Shown here: one piece after another, positions 46,551-58,044 of the stretch
Numbering within the stretch: position 1 is the stretch's first letter
How the letters are laid out: the number at the start of each line of letters is the position of its first letter
Assembly: GCF_016801865.2 (NCBI RefSeq)
Contig: NC_068938.1
Coordinates: 13,674,746-13,738,745 of the forward strand
Reading direction: 5' to 3'
Length of the DNA: 64,000 nucleotides
DNA from: Culex pipiens pallens
Lineage: Eukaryota; Arthropoda; Insecta; Diptera; Culicidae
The notes under the pieces: generated by a model
Told to the model about the DNA's origin: nothing
Databases searched by the model: none
The model's input: only the letters and a program-made list of their open reading frames with translations
Translations under genes and position numbers: made by a program

Positions 46551-48310
46551 GTTCTGGGGAAACTAAATAAAAAAATGTCGTAATTTCTTTATGAAAAAAA
46601 ATCGCTTCAAGTCACACAATTTACGGAAACCCCCTGAACATGACAGTGGCATTGCAGGGGAGCTTCGCTACGATACTCTCAAGAGTGGCCAATCCGGCCA
46701 CTTCAAATCATCCGACTGGGGAATCCGACCGGCAGCCGACGCCATCTCAAGTGGCTTAGGATGAGCTGGTCGTGGTCGCGGCGTGGACGTCATTTGCTAG
46801 GTCAGTCATGACTTCGAAATCGTTGATTTCCGAGAGATTCCACTGTGCGGGAATGAGAGGGACCAATGAGGCAAACCTACATCGAAGCAAATTAAGATGT
46901 TGATGAATGTTTCCAAACCAGAGATCGAGACCGAGAGTGGGGTGGATTAAGCAGAGGACTTACATACGAAGGCAGAGGCGACTTAACGAGAGCGCTAATG
47001 TGTTATGGCTATCTTGGCAGAAGCGTGTTTTGAATTCGGTTGGAAGTAGTCTCCATTAGGGTGGCGGCGTGGCGGCTTAGGAAATGTTCGCGTGTCAGAT
47101 TTGGAAATGTGACTGAGAGAGTGCCGGGATGCAGCGGTTGATGGATTAATTTTGGAGGGGACGTTGAGAAACTGATAGAACTTAAACAATTTGAATTATT
47201 AGAATTTAGAAGAAATAAAAATTATTTTTTTCCCTTGAACCACAGGTTCACGTTATCAAAAATCAATTAAGAAAAGGCGTCGACCTTAATTTACTAAATG
47301 TTGTCCCCGTCGTCATCAGGCCGAACCGGTGTGGTGTGTGCAATATCTTCCCAAACCCAACTGTCAGCTGACTGACGACGAGCCCTCTTCTGCCGATGTA
47401 TCGTTTTAAATGGAGAGAAAAACATCGACGAGGGTCAGAATCAGCCAGCCCGAGCCAGACCAGGCCAGGAGGGAAATTAGAAGCAGCTGTTTTAATTCCC
47501 TCCGATCCCCGGGTTCACGGTGGCCACGGTGCAGCGGCCCAGGCGAAATTGTAAAGAGGGTACACTGAGGGGAAATTGCACTGTGAAAAACTAAGTTCAT
47601 TCAAGCCAACTTAATCCCGAAATTAACTAATTTTGAATAAATCGGTTTAATATTTCCAATTTAATAAAAAAATTATTTATCAAACAATTTTAATTTATTT
47701 TGAAAATCAAATCCCAAACACTTTTAAAAGTGACGTTTTTTGGTTACAAACTTTTAAGCCACTAAAAAAAAGTTGTAACTTTAGTTTTTTTTTTGTTTCG
47801 TTTCCCCCGCTGAACCTCTGTCAGTATACCGCCAGCAGACGGTGATGTTTTCGTTGAGTTTTCATAGATGATGCTCTCTTTTTTGTTCCGCCGTGGCACG
47901 GGTCGCCGGGTGGTGTGTGGCTGGCCGTGGTTACTGTCACGTTCGCTAATGCCCCGGTTAAATGCAATGTTTGACACGGTTAATGCTTTGCCACCACACT
48001 TTGCGATCCCTTCCGACCCTCCCTCCCCCTTAGTATTGAACGAACGAAAGTTGCTGATGCTTTTTTTTGTTCAGGTTGATACCCACTAAAAATGGATCGG
48101 ACGAAGTTTTTTTTTTTTTCGTTCACATTTCACTCGGAATGATTATGTGATGTCAGAATGGACGTAATTAGTTAATTTATTGCATGATGGATTTTCACTG
48201 CCAACTCCCCCCCTTTTGGCTTCTGGTTCCATCCAACCGTGGACGGCTACCGGAATTGGAATGAAATACATCAATCACGACAAAAACAACACACGGGGGA
48301 AAATTGTCTA
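46551..48310. other. GC-balanced islands
   Basis: Unique-looking DNA at 46620-47180, 47270-47600 and 47790-48260, with short AT-rich gaps. Frames are short (73 codons or fewer) and unrecognised. These are candidate regulatory or unique islands. Confidence 0.4.
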
Positions 48311-49630
48311 AAAGAGTGACATTTTATGGTAAATTTTGTCATGTTGAAACTCTGTCAGCGGCTTTGTTTTGTGTAATTAAAAATTTGGAATGGTTACACA
48401 TTTTTCTGTCATTCAATTAAAAGGATTGTTTTGAGCATGAATCAAAACAACGAATAAAAGGATGTAATAAATTGCATCGAAATTCCATAATTCAATAATT
48501 CTTCTATAATTTTATGGAATTTTGAAGGGAGATTCGAAACTCGAAATAAAATTATAATATTCTTACTATTATTTGTTAATTTTTGTGAACACCTTCAATA
48601 TTATTTTGAGAACAAAGTATACCAGATTCTTTCAAGCGGATATTTTTTTTCTACTAAAGGTAAGAAAAAATAAAAAATAAAGTATTAAAAAATATGTATA
48701 GTACAGTATTCCAAATTGCAAAATTAAGAGCAGGTTTGGAGCATTTTTGCTTTGTGTCGCGTTCAATTGCAAATTTTGTTTTGATTGAGTATAAGAATGG
48801 TTTACGTTTAGGTTAACAAAAAAAGTGATTTTGGTACATTTAATCAATGAAAAGTGTCGATTTTAAACGACATGTCAATTGCTGCAAAAAAAAAACTATG
48901 CAAATGGATTGATAAAATAAAACGTAACGGCAGAATCTGAAAAAGGATATAAATGATAAAAATAAATTATTTAAATAAATTAGTTGTATTTTGGCACTGA
49001 ACAAACAAAAACTATTTGTTCATGATACAAAATTGCTCAGCACAAAATTATTTTAGCTGGTTTTCAGAGAGAAATTCGTAAAAAAATCAAGCAAATAATT
49101 TCATTTTTTTAACTTTAACAAAAATTACGACTTGAGAGTTGCTTGAGAGTACGAAGGTATTTGAGAGTAAAGTAGCTATAACTGTTGACCAACTAGTCGA
49201 ACATATTTTATCAAAAAGAAAAATACTCATATTTTTGAGCTCTAAAAGTGCACACAACATCAAATGCTTAAAAACTTAAACTAGTAAAAAAATAACTAAA
49301 GAGAAATAAAATTAAACATTGAGTTCAGCATTATTAACTGAATAATTATCAGAAGCATTGTTTTGTTTATAAATCTGGTGTGTAAATTTTTTTTCTCAAA
49401 TATTTATAAACCATATTTTGAGACATAGACATTTTCAAGCAAATAACATCTTTGCAGAGCTAAATTGATTCGATCATTGGGCACCTAATGATGGCATATC
49501 AGCTCTTTGGCGTCCAATTACTGCTTTTAAAAAGTGTTTTCAACTAATTTCAAGAAACTAATATCTTAATATGACGTTAGCAAGCAAGTTTCTATCCAAA
49601 CTTCTGCAAAACATTTTGTTTAAATAGTGA
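48311..49630. other. AT-rich non-coding stretch
   Basis: No gene or clear repeat seen. Confidence 0.5.
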
Positions 49631-51517
49631 GAATTTGAAAATTGACCGGAATTACGACCGAGTCCTCAACCTGCCTAACATACGAGAATTTCTCATACCC
49701 TCTCAAACCTAACTCTATATTATCCCTCACCACCCCCCCCCCCCCCCCCCCCACTTTCCCGTATTATCACTCCAACCAACTTAGAGAGACTCCATCGAAG
49801 AATAAGACGAAGTCGGTTGATTCCAAGAATTCTTCTAGAAGGAACGTGTAATATTGCTCTCACAGCTGAGCTCCAAAGTGGAGAACGACGACGACGCCGG
49901 CAAGCCACTTTTATTCCGTTCATTACTCAGGCATTAATTAATTTGATATCAGCTTAATTGAATTGGATGTTAGAAATTTATTATCCGGTGAGTAGTAGCA
50001 GGGGGGGGGGGGCAGAACACGTGGTGAGAGTTTGCTTCGAACGATATTGAACGAAGGTAGACAGCTGCTGCCGACGGAGGATGCTGCTGCTGCTCATATC
50101 TTTGGATGCTGAGTTCAAATTGAAGGTTGGGGGGATCACAGGGATTAGTGTGCAGAGCTGACGACCACGTTGGCAGCTAGTACGTGGCCGGGCACGTGTT
50201 GATGGGTGACAATGGGCCTCAATATCTACCGTCTGGTGATGGGTGGATTTGGTTTTACGGGAGGATTAGATTTGAGTTGGATATGTTGGGCCTTGTTTGC
50301 TATTGTCAGAATTTTTGACTTTTGTCGATAGTAAAAATAAAAATCCAATCAATTTATTCTGAATCAAGGAGGACTTATTTGCAGCATTAACTACAGCTAG
50401 TTGGTCGCATTGCTGAGCTCAAGGATTCAGGATTGTTTCCGCTCTGCTCAAGGATGCAAGAACTATATCTTTTCCTCAGAAGGGGGAAGTTTAGCGAACA
50501 GCATCAGCTTACTCTCTCGAGAGTCTCCAGAGGGAGTGTGTAGTACGATATAGAGTGTTGTTCACAGAGCAGCAACTCCTCCACCGCCGGCGCGAGCAAT
50601 AACGATAATGGAAAGCCATAAGCAAAGAGTTGAAATTTTTTAATTAATTTTCCGCGATAAATTATTTTAATTAATTTTGATAAGAATTATAATAAATTAC
50701 AAATGATCCCGAGACGGTGCTGCTCTCCGGCGCTGTGTCCAGGCGGAAAATGAGCTTCTTGCCGGAGTTGTGATGCTCCGGTAATGCTACGATAACAGCC
50801 AGCCCGCCAAGACTCGCTCAAGACTCAAGGAAGAAAGGGGTTTCGTATTTCGATATCTTGTGCGAGCTTTCGTCGACGCCGTCATCACCTAGCAGCAGCA
50901 GCACCAGAAACGAGCAGCTAATTAAACGCTACTTTTAATTGGTAGAATGTTGTAACTCGCAGAGTCGAGAGACACGCGGACGACCAGCTTCTTCTTCTAA
51001 TTTGACATTTTGTGAATTATACAGCGGTTCCTAACGAGGGAGTCGCTTCAAATTCTGCTCAATTAACCCACATCTCTCCTTCAGCCTGAAAAGTTGCGAA
51101 ACTTTTTCTGTTTTCTCGCTGCTTTCATCTTAATCCTGACCCAATTCGAGGCCTGATGTGCATCATTTTAATTGTCTTGTGATCTTCCTTCCAGCCCGAA
51201 ACCCAACCTTATTTCTCCCTCCAATCCAAACCTTCCTGGAAATGTACCATTTGATAATAGCTAATTAATTTGATTGAATTAATTATATTTTCATGCTAGG
51301 AATGTCGAAAAAAAGGCCACAACATCGCATCATCACAGAGCGTGAATTTTAATCGCTTCACTTTAGGAGAGCACATTTTTGTTGCTTCGTATGCGTTTAG
51401 ATTCGCTGTCAAAGATGATACTGTGAAACTCTTTTCTTTTTTTTCATTTTCTAGGCTGATTTGTTTCGCTTTCTCTGCAGGTGGAGCTGCATCACATTGA
51501 TTTGACAATTTTGGTTT
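49631..51517. other. GC-balanced island with C20 and G-run
   Basis: Contains a run of about 20 C at 49733-49752 and a G run near 50001-50012. A homeodomain-type AT cluster with three AATTAATTTT-like repeats lies at 50640-50690, with CTG/CAG-rich stretches near 50060-50095 and 50890-50905. Frames are short and unrecognised. Confidence 0.4.
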
Positions 51518-51530
51518 ATTTCATATACTA
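51518..51530. repeat. SINE target-site duplication, copy 1
   Basis: ATTTCATATACTA is identical to 51940-51952 and borders the tail end of the minus-strand SINE. Confidence 0.9.
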
Positions 51531-51939
51531 TCAAAAAAATCAAAATCAAACCATCCACATTAACGACCCCCGGGTCTTTTGTGGTCTCTATTGCAAGTTT
51601 CTGCTCGAACCTAGGAGTCCGAAGGTTTGAATGAAGAGAGCACCCAAACCTCTTTCTACTCCAAGGAACCTTCCACCCCAGTGTTTGAACAGACGACCTT
51701 TGGATTGCGAGTCCAACCGCCGCCAGCGATTCCACCGGAGTAGGCTTGGTTTGGTGTGTTGTTTGTACTTATGGCATCGAGACGACTCCTACACCTGGAA
51801 TGACTTAACGGCCTAACAACCAAGGCCGGGACCGACATTTTACTTCCTCATCCGATGGAAGGTTGGAGCAGATGGGAATCGAACCCAGAATCATCCGCTT
51901 ACAAAGCGGACAGCGTAACCATTCGGCCACGCACTGCCA
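51531..51939 (-). mobile_element. SINE with two tRNA-like regions
   Basis: The minus-strand head (51939 down to about 51864) is tRNA-like: A box GTGGCCGAATGGTTA, B box GGGTTCGATTCCC, and stem TCCGC/GCGGA around loop TTTGTAA, anticodon UGU (Thr type). About 125 bases further a second tRNA-like region (about 51739-51661) has TGGCGGCGGTTGG, a perfect TTGGA/TCCAA stem around CTCGCAA (anticodon CGC, Ala type) and CTGTTCAAACACTGG. The tail is TTTTGATTTTTTTGA rather than poly(A). A perfect 13-bp duplication flanks it. The layout recalls the Culex Twin SINE, which carries two tRNA-related parts, but the spacer is longer and the tail differs. Confidence 0.85.
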
Positions 51940-51952
51940 ATTTCATATACTA
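51940..51952. repeat. SINE target-site duplication, copy 2
   Basis: Identical to 51518-51530; borders the tRNA-like head. Confidence 0.9.
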
Positions 51953-52265
51953 AGAGTAAGTGAAAACGCATTTTGATCACTCGATTAAAATTATTCTATA
52001 AATATATCATAGAATAAATAGGAAATAAATTTGAATAATAAATTTGAAAAAAATAACAGATCTCCAAAACCCATAAGCATTTTCCTGAACCATAATGCAA
52101 AAGAGGATTGAGGGTGGTATAACCTTTGGATTAGTAGTTGCCAAAACCATTATATATGAAGCAACAAAATATAACATGGAAAATAAATCAGTTCTTAAAA
52201 AAAACGTTCCGGACAAATTGAAACGCGAGCGTAGAAACAAAACGAACTTTATTTGCTCTACTCTT
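51953..52265. other. AT-rich spacer
   Basis: Short AT-rich lead-in to the 9-bp array; nothing seen. Confidence 0.45.
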
Positions 52266-53861
52266 CATTTTGTTCATTTTGGTCATTTTGGTCATTTTGG
52301 TCATTTTGGTCATTTTGGTCATTTTGGTCATTTTGGTCATTTTGGTCATTTTGGTCATTTTGGTCATTTTGGTCATTTTGGTCATTTTGGTCATTTTGGT
52401 CATTTTGGTCATTTTGGTCATTTTGGTCATTTTGGTCATTTTGGTCATTTTGGTCATTTTGGTCATTTTGGTCATTTTGGTCATTTTGGTCATTTTGGTC
52501 ATTTTGGTCATTTTGGTCATTTTGGTCATTTTGGTCATTTTGGTCATTTTGGTCATTTTGGTCATTTTGGTCATTTTGGTCATTTTGGTCATTTTGGTCA
52601 TTTTGGTCATTTTGGTCATTTTGGTCATTTTGGTCATTTTGGTCATTTTGGTCATTTTGGTCATTTTGGTCATTTTGGTCATTTTGGTCATTTTGGTCAT
52701 TTTGGTCATTTTGGTCATTTTGGTCATTTTGGTCATTTTGGTCATTTTGGTCATTTTGGTCATTTTGGTCATTTTGGTCATTTTGGTCATTTTGGTCATT
52801 TTGGTCATTTTGGTCATTTTGGTCATTTTGGTCATTTTAGTAATTGTGGTAATTTTGGTAATTTTGGTTATTTGGTAATTTTGGTAATTTTGGTAATTTT
52901 GGTCATTTTGGTCATTTTGGTAATTTTGGTAATTTTGGTAATTTTGGTAATTTTGGTAATTTTGGTAATTTTGGTGATTTTGGTAATTTTGGTAATTTTG
53001 GTAATTTTGGTAATTTTGGTAATTTTGGTAATTTTGGTAATTTTGGTAATTTTGGTCATTTTGGTCATTTTGGTCATTTTGGTCATTTTGGTCATTTTGG
53101 TTAGTTTGGTAATTTTGGTAATTTTGGTAATTTTGGTAATTTTGGTAATTTTGGTAATTTTGGTAATTTTGGTAATTTTGGTAATTTTGGTAATTTTGGT
53201 AATTTTGGTAATTTTGGTAATTTTGGTAATTTTGGTAATTTTGGCAATTTTGGTAATTTTGGTAATTTTGGTAATTTTGGTAATTTTGGTAATTTTGGTA
53301 ATTTTGGTAATTTTGGTAATTTTGGTAATTTTGGTAATTTTGGTAATTTTGGTAATTTTGGTAATTTTGGTAATTTTGGTAATTTTGGTAATTTTGGTAA
53401 TTTTGGTAATTTTGGTAATTTTGGTAATTTTGGTAATTTTGGTAATTTTGGTAATTTTGGTAATTTTGGTAATTTTGGCAATTTTGGTAATTTTGGTAAT
53501 TTTGGTAATTTTGGTAATTTTGGTAATTTTGGTAATTTTGGTAATTTTGGTTATTTTGGTAATTTTGGTAATTTTGTTTTTTTTGTAATTTTGGTCAATT
53601 TGGTAATTTTGGTAATTTTGGTCATTTTGGTCATTTTGGTCATTTTGGTCATTTTATTAATTTTGGTAATTTGGGTAATTTTGATCATTTTGGTAATTTT
53701 GGTAATTTTGGTTTTTTGGTAATTTTGGTCAATTTGGTCATTTTATTAATTTTGATCTTTATGATCTTTTTGATCATTTTGGTCATTTTGGTCATTTTAG
53801 TCATTTTTTGTCATTTTGGTAGTTTTGATCATGTTTGTCATTTTGGTAATTTTTGTAATTG
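52266..53861. repeat. 9-bp array, GGTCATTTT and GGTAATTTT blocks
   Basis: About 1.6 kb of a 9-bp unit. The first block (about 52281-52836, roughly 62 units) is pure GGTCATTTT. Then GGTAATTTT dominates, with short GGTCATTTT blocks at about 52902-52919 and 53057-53098. Units become irregular after about 53576. Two GGCAATTTT variants are 234 bases (26 units) apart. A 9-bp unit keeps every frame open, which produces frames of up to 497 codons (HFG, LVI or KMT cycles); these are not genes. Confidence 0.97.
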
Positions 53862-54410
53862 TGCCCCCTGATTTTTCGGTAATATCTCAGATTTAAAAAA
53901 AAGACAAAAATAAACATTATTGCTTAAAGAAATCGAAGAGATGGATGAGGGGGAAAAGAGGGGAAATAAGGGATGACAACTGTGTTACTGTGTATACTTA
54001 AAATTTTAATTTCGAGAGATTTTTTGTTTTTGAGTGGGGGAGAATGATTGAATCTTAAAATTCAAAATTTTGTGTTACGTAATATTTGAACGAACAGCGA
54101 TAACTCTTTGTTCATCAATTTTCCTGTGTAATCATTTGGAAAAATATCTGTGCTGGAAACCAATTCATTTATAACATTTTCTGTTGGTTTCAAATCGGCT
54201 TTTTATCGATAGCCTAATATATTAATATATCAGGCAATTAAAATATTGACACAATTTGAATGAAAATGGTGATAATAAGAATACACATCTTCAACAATTT
54301 TCTAGCGGCTTCACAATGTTTATTGACTAAAATTTTTGAGCTCAAGGGAGAGCAGACAAAACATTTAAACAATATTCAAAACTAAAACTAAACATTTAAG
54401 TGCATCTAGT
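53862..54410. other. AT-rich non-coding stretch
   Basis: Nothing specific seen beyond a G-rich patch near 53940-53975. Confidence 0.4.
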
Positions 54411-55923
54411 AACATAAAACCGCTCACCGTCACAGGAAGGCTTTTGTCCAACCAACCGGGAACACCGCCGCCCCCTCACAGTCCATTGTCAAGTCATCGA
54501 CGAAGCCCTGAATGCGTTCGCTAATGTCATCCGCGGCCGCACAAGTGACAGATAATTATCGCGTAATTATGGCTTATGTTTGCGCGATGATGTACAGTTG
54601 GTCGGTCGTTCGACTCGCTGCCTGATGACTATTGTGTGACCTGGGTCGAAGTTTTGGGTGTGCTGGGGAAATACATACATACGCACACGCAATTACCTCC
54701 ACCAAATGTTTGTCTATTTGTGATTTGGCCGGCTGTTGTCGGTCGTTAAGTCTATGGTTTGGATATTTCGGCGGGAATGTGGGTGACTTTGTGTAACTGT
54801 TGATTGAGGGAGTTAATGAGGGAGTTTGTCGAAATTTGTGTTCTTTATGATTTGTAAACCATAGTTTTCTGTATTTTCTTAAGTTATTATTACAGAATAC
54901 GAATTCTTCCGAATTCTTAGAACTATCCCTTCCCGACGACGTTCTCTTCAGAGATTCCTTCCCAGTCCAGCATCCTCGTGTCGTCTCAAATCTCGTGACA
55001 CACATATTCCATTCCAACTTGTTGCCGCTGTCTGTACTGTCCAAGAATGTTTGTTTTCATTGAAATTTGAGAAGACACCAAAAATTTACCTGATTTTTTC
55101 CCCTTTGATTCTGATCTTTTCTTCTTCTCTCCTTCGCTGACGCACACACTTACACACAGCCTTACTCGATTCTTGTTCTTAGCTCCTTTCAGCTGCGCGC
55201 TTTATCGCTCTTTCTCCAAAAAAGAGTATTCTTATTTTTCTACCTTTTTTCGATTCTCTTCTTTCTACTGATTACCTCTCAAAGTCTCTTCCCTTTCTTC
55301 GTTACTTTTTATTCTTGTTTTCTTCTTCCATTAACCCACTGCTTGTGGTATTATTCCACTTTCGAGGCAGCTTCACTTCCCACTCTCTACCTTTGCTTAT
55401 CAACTTTTACTTCATCCACACACACACACAGTCACACTAACACATGTGAGTGGAGGTTTTTAATGTGCAGGAAGGTCGATCAAAGCGTGCGATGCACGGC
55501 AGCAACAGCAGCGTGGACGACGAAGACTACTAAGATGACAAAGAAAAGAAGAAGGAGCAATAAGGCAATGCATCAAATTCGCTGAATTGAAGAAGTGATT
55601 GTTGGAACTGGTCGAAAAGACGGGGGTCTGCTGCAGCTTGAAAGCCAGATGTGTTACAGAGTTGTTGGTTTTTTCCTGTTAAAGGTATAGTGTCATTGAG
55701 AAACCAGACCTAGATGATGCAGCGTCATTTGTGTAATTGATTGCAAATCAAGTTGGACTTTCTTTTGAATGTGTTATTAAAGAATGTCCTTTAGGGTGTT
55801 CCAGAATCGCGACAAAAACTTTGAATTAAATCGCAATCGCAAAAAAAAATCTTTCGTTTATTTTTATTTTCTTACTTTCATTATAAAATTCGAATTATGC
55901 GACCCCATTAGAGTCAAATCGAG
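54411..55923. other. GC-balanced island, pyrimidine-rich in the middle
   Basis: GC-balanced at 54411-54800 and 55330-55640, with a C/T-rich stretch at 55090-55400 and (CA)n near 55418-55430. A 156-codon minus frame (54574-55044) is Ser/Thr/Lys-rich without a recognised domain. It is left uncalled because there is no family match, start context or splice evidence. Confidence 0.4.
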
Positions 55924-55925
55924 TA

Positions 55926-56310
55926 CAGTCTAGACTCAATTATCCGAAGCCTCGATTATCAGAAGTTTCGATTATCCGATGGTTTGTATGGGACTATGGG
56001 AACAATTTTTTTTCGTTTTTTTTCTATTTCTTGTTTTAAACATCAAATTCGAGTTCTGCGACCCCATTTTAGTCAAATTTGAATAGTTGATTGCTTATTA
56101 AATAATAAAATGCATTTTTTCAATATTTCATCACCGCCATATTGGCCGCCATCTTGGATTAAAAAGAAGTAAATCACATTAGCGTAGTTTAGGCTCGACA
56201 ATCAAAAATAAGACAGCGAAAACAATTTTTTTTCGTGATTCGATTATCCGAAGTTTCGATTGTCCGGAGTGAAATTTTTCCGAGGCCTTCGGATAATCGA
56301 GTCTGGACTG
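55926..56310. mobile_element. Pogo-like MITE (family B), intact-looking copy
   Basis: TA at 55924-55925 and 56311-56312 flank inverted ends CAGTCTAGACTCAATTATCC and, read inward from the right, CAGTCCAGACTCGATTATCC. Inside are further ATTATCCGAAG motifs and CATCACCGCCATATTGGCCG followed by CCATCTTGG. TA targets, a CAGT start and ATTATCCG-type TIRs fit Tc1/mariner elements of the pogo group. No transposase is encoded, so it is non-autonomous. Confidence 0.8.
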
Positions 56311-56426
56311 TAGTTGTTTGCCTATTAAATTCCAAAATGCATTTTTCCAATATAAAATCACCGCTAAAGGCAGCCCTCTTGGATTTTAGAATTCTAAATC
56401 ATTTTAGCAATGTTTAGGGGTCATAC

Positions 56427-56968
56427 CTGGGTGCTGAAAAGACAGAATGCGTAACGTGATTTTCGAATGCTCCCAACTGCTCCTCACTAATACAAGTGCA
56501 CTACTGCTGTAAACATAAACAAAGTAGAAGGCTTTGTTCAAGCTCAAGCGTGACTTGTTTTTTGCTGCTGTAGTGACTGTTTTGAAACATTTTGGATCTG
56601 TTGATGCTTAATTTTTCGCTGAAAAAATAAGTGCTACGCGCATTTTTTGTCAGTAGACTAAACAATGGATGGCCAAAAGATGCTTTTTTTATTTTTCACG
56701 TGACGAAAAATTGCGTCAGAAGTGCGTGGAATTTTGTGAACCAGAAGAACAACCGAATGGAAGTTCCGAGATTATGTATCTTTGTATCTTAAGATTAGTT
56801 GACTTCGAATACCTCAAAAGTTCGAGTCATTTTTTTAATCCTGACAAATAAATTATAGATCGATTACAATACTTGCCCCTTCTTAGTAACATTTTGCAAA
56901 CAGTAAATTGGTTCCGCTTTGACAGTTCTAAATTGAGGCCGCTTTGCGAACCACTATTCAGCACCCAG
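56427..56968 (+). mobile_element. 542-bp insertion, 12-bp TIRs and 8-bp TSD
   Basis: The ends are perfect inverted repeats CTGGGTGCTGAA and TTCAGCACCCAG. GGTCATAC is duplicated exactly at 56419-56426 and 56969-56976. Removing 550 bases restores the family B interior. An 8-bp target duplication occurs in hAT and P elements, and the THAP-like remnant inside favours the P group or another THAP-using element. It is non-autonomous. Confidence 0.85.
56669..56851 (+). pseudogene. Decayed THAP-domain-like fragment
   Basis: The 60-codon frame begins MAKRC and reads FFYFSRDEKLRQKCVEFC, then YLCILRLVDFEYLK. THAP zinc-finger domains start M-x-x-x-C and contain F-x-FP, a charged DxxLR run, an invariant W a few residues later, and LC-x-x-HF. 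Here the Pro of FP reads Ser, the Trp reads Cys and the zinc-ligand His reads Arg, and the segment between the first Cys and FFYF is missing. It therefore looks like a dead, internally deleted piece of a THAP protein such as a P-type transposase. The assignment is by eye only. Confidence 0.5.
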
Positions 56969-57076
56969 GGTCATACTTAAGCACGGCATTAAAAAAAAAC
57001 AACGAATAAAAAATGTGATTCGATTATCCGAAGTGAATTTATTTCAAGGCCTTCGGAAAATCGAGTCTGAACTGTA

Positions 57077-57708
57077 TTATCATACATCGACTGATTTCAA
57101 AAATCATTTACTGCTGGCGTTTTCATATATACTGAAATACGCCAAATTGTCACACAAAAATATCATATTTTGTTTTACAACATTAAAAAAAAGGTTCAAA
57201 AGGTTCCTTATTGCACTTAAAATCATAACAAGGATTCCCACTAATAATGTGCTTTATTTGTGTAAATCCAGAAAGTCGTCAATATCCCTTGTTCACATTT
57301 TAATGTTTGAAGAAAAAACATTTTTTGCCCAAATTTCTTGAAAGTTTTTCTCTAAATCCACAAAAATGTGTGGCAAAACTGCTGAATAATGTAGCTATTT
57401 GGATAATTTGTTTTTATTACTCCAGTACCAAGATACAGCCATTTCAGTGAACTAAAAATGGCTCATTTTCGAAATTTCTTGAGAAACTCAATGTTATTAT
57501 TTTCATTACCGTTTCAGTTACTGCCGTTACGATTATGTATCTAAACCTTTTGCATAGTTTTTATTACAGCAATTGACATGCAAAATCGGTACATTTTATT
57601 AATTTGAATAAGTGACGTTAGTACCATTAAGGAGGTAAACATTTTAAATTCACTGAACAGTTCTCTTAAATTTCGCATTCAAATCCTGATTTTAGTTTTT
57701 GTATTTGT
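57077..57708. other. AT-rich non-coding stretch
   Basis: Pieces near 57320-57430 (CAAATTTCTTGAAAG, TGTAGCTATTTGG) may belong to another old dispersed repeat. No gene. Confidence 0.35.
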
Positions 57709-57719
57709 CTTGGGCAAAG
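57709..57719. repeat. SINE target-site duplication, copy 1
   Basis: CTTGGGCAAAG is identical to 58045-58055. Confidence 0.9.
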
Positions 57720-58044
57720 GACCGAGCCACGTAGCCTAGTGGTAACGCTCCCGCCTAGTAAGCGGCGGATCGGGGTTCAAATCCCGGCTCGGACCAACAC
57801 AACTGGTGATCGTTTCTCTTCTGGATTCGACTGCTTAGTAAAGGGAAGGTAGGGTATCGTCACAAACTGGGCCTTATCACAACACCTTAGGAAGGCGACC
57901 TATGGAATGTTAACATTAACCTTAACATGTTAACATTAAGTTGAGAATGAAATTGCCACTGAATCCGCTTTGTAAATGCCGGCCCCGATACTCTTCAAGG
58001 GTGCTCCCCTCAGGAACTGGGAAAGATTTACTTTTACTTACTTA
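57720..58044 (+). mobile_element. tRNA-derived SINE, 325 bp
   Basis: The head (57720-57796) is tRNA-like: GACCGAG can pair with CTCGGAC as acceptor stem with one mismatch, TAGCCTAGTGGT matches an A box, GGTTCAAATCC a B box, and CCGC/GCGG enclose loop CTAGTAA (anticodon AGU, Thr type). A 220-base unrelated body follows and a TTTACTTACTTACTT-type tail replaces poly(A). A perfect 11-bp target duplication shows retroposition. It would be transcribed by pol III from the internal boxes and need a partner LINE to move. Confidence 0.9.

Larger units (their letters stand above)
56313..57074. mobile_element. Second, partial family B unit, split by an insertion
   Basis: Directly after the first unit the sequence repeats its interior (AAAATGCATTTTTCCAATAT, ATCACCGCTAAAGGC, TTTAGGGGTCATAC) and resumes after the 542-bp insertion with TTAAGCACGGCATT. 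It ends in GATTCGATTATCCGAAGTG, AAAATCGAGTCTGAACTG and TA. It lacks its own left TIR, so the two units form a compound element sharing one left end. Confidence 0.75.

Noticed and set aside
51864..51939. Functional tRNA-Thr gene on the minus strand
   Set aside because: The acceptor stem is incomplete and the unit lies inside a SINE bounded by a 13-bp duplication.
52095..53588. 497-codon frame of HFG/LVI repeats and its minus-strand KMT/KLP counterparts
   Set aside because: Produced entirely by the 9-bp array, which keeps all frames open on both strands.
54574..55044. 156-codon minus-strand frame
   Set aside because: No recognised domain, Ser/Thr/Lys-rich; cannot be told from chance in GC-balanced DNA.
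57720..57796. Functional tRNA-Thr gene on the plus strand
   Set aside because: It is the head of a SINE with an attached body, tail and 11-bp duplication; the acceptor stem has a mismatch.
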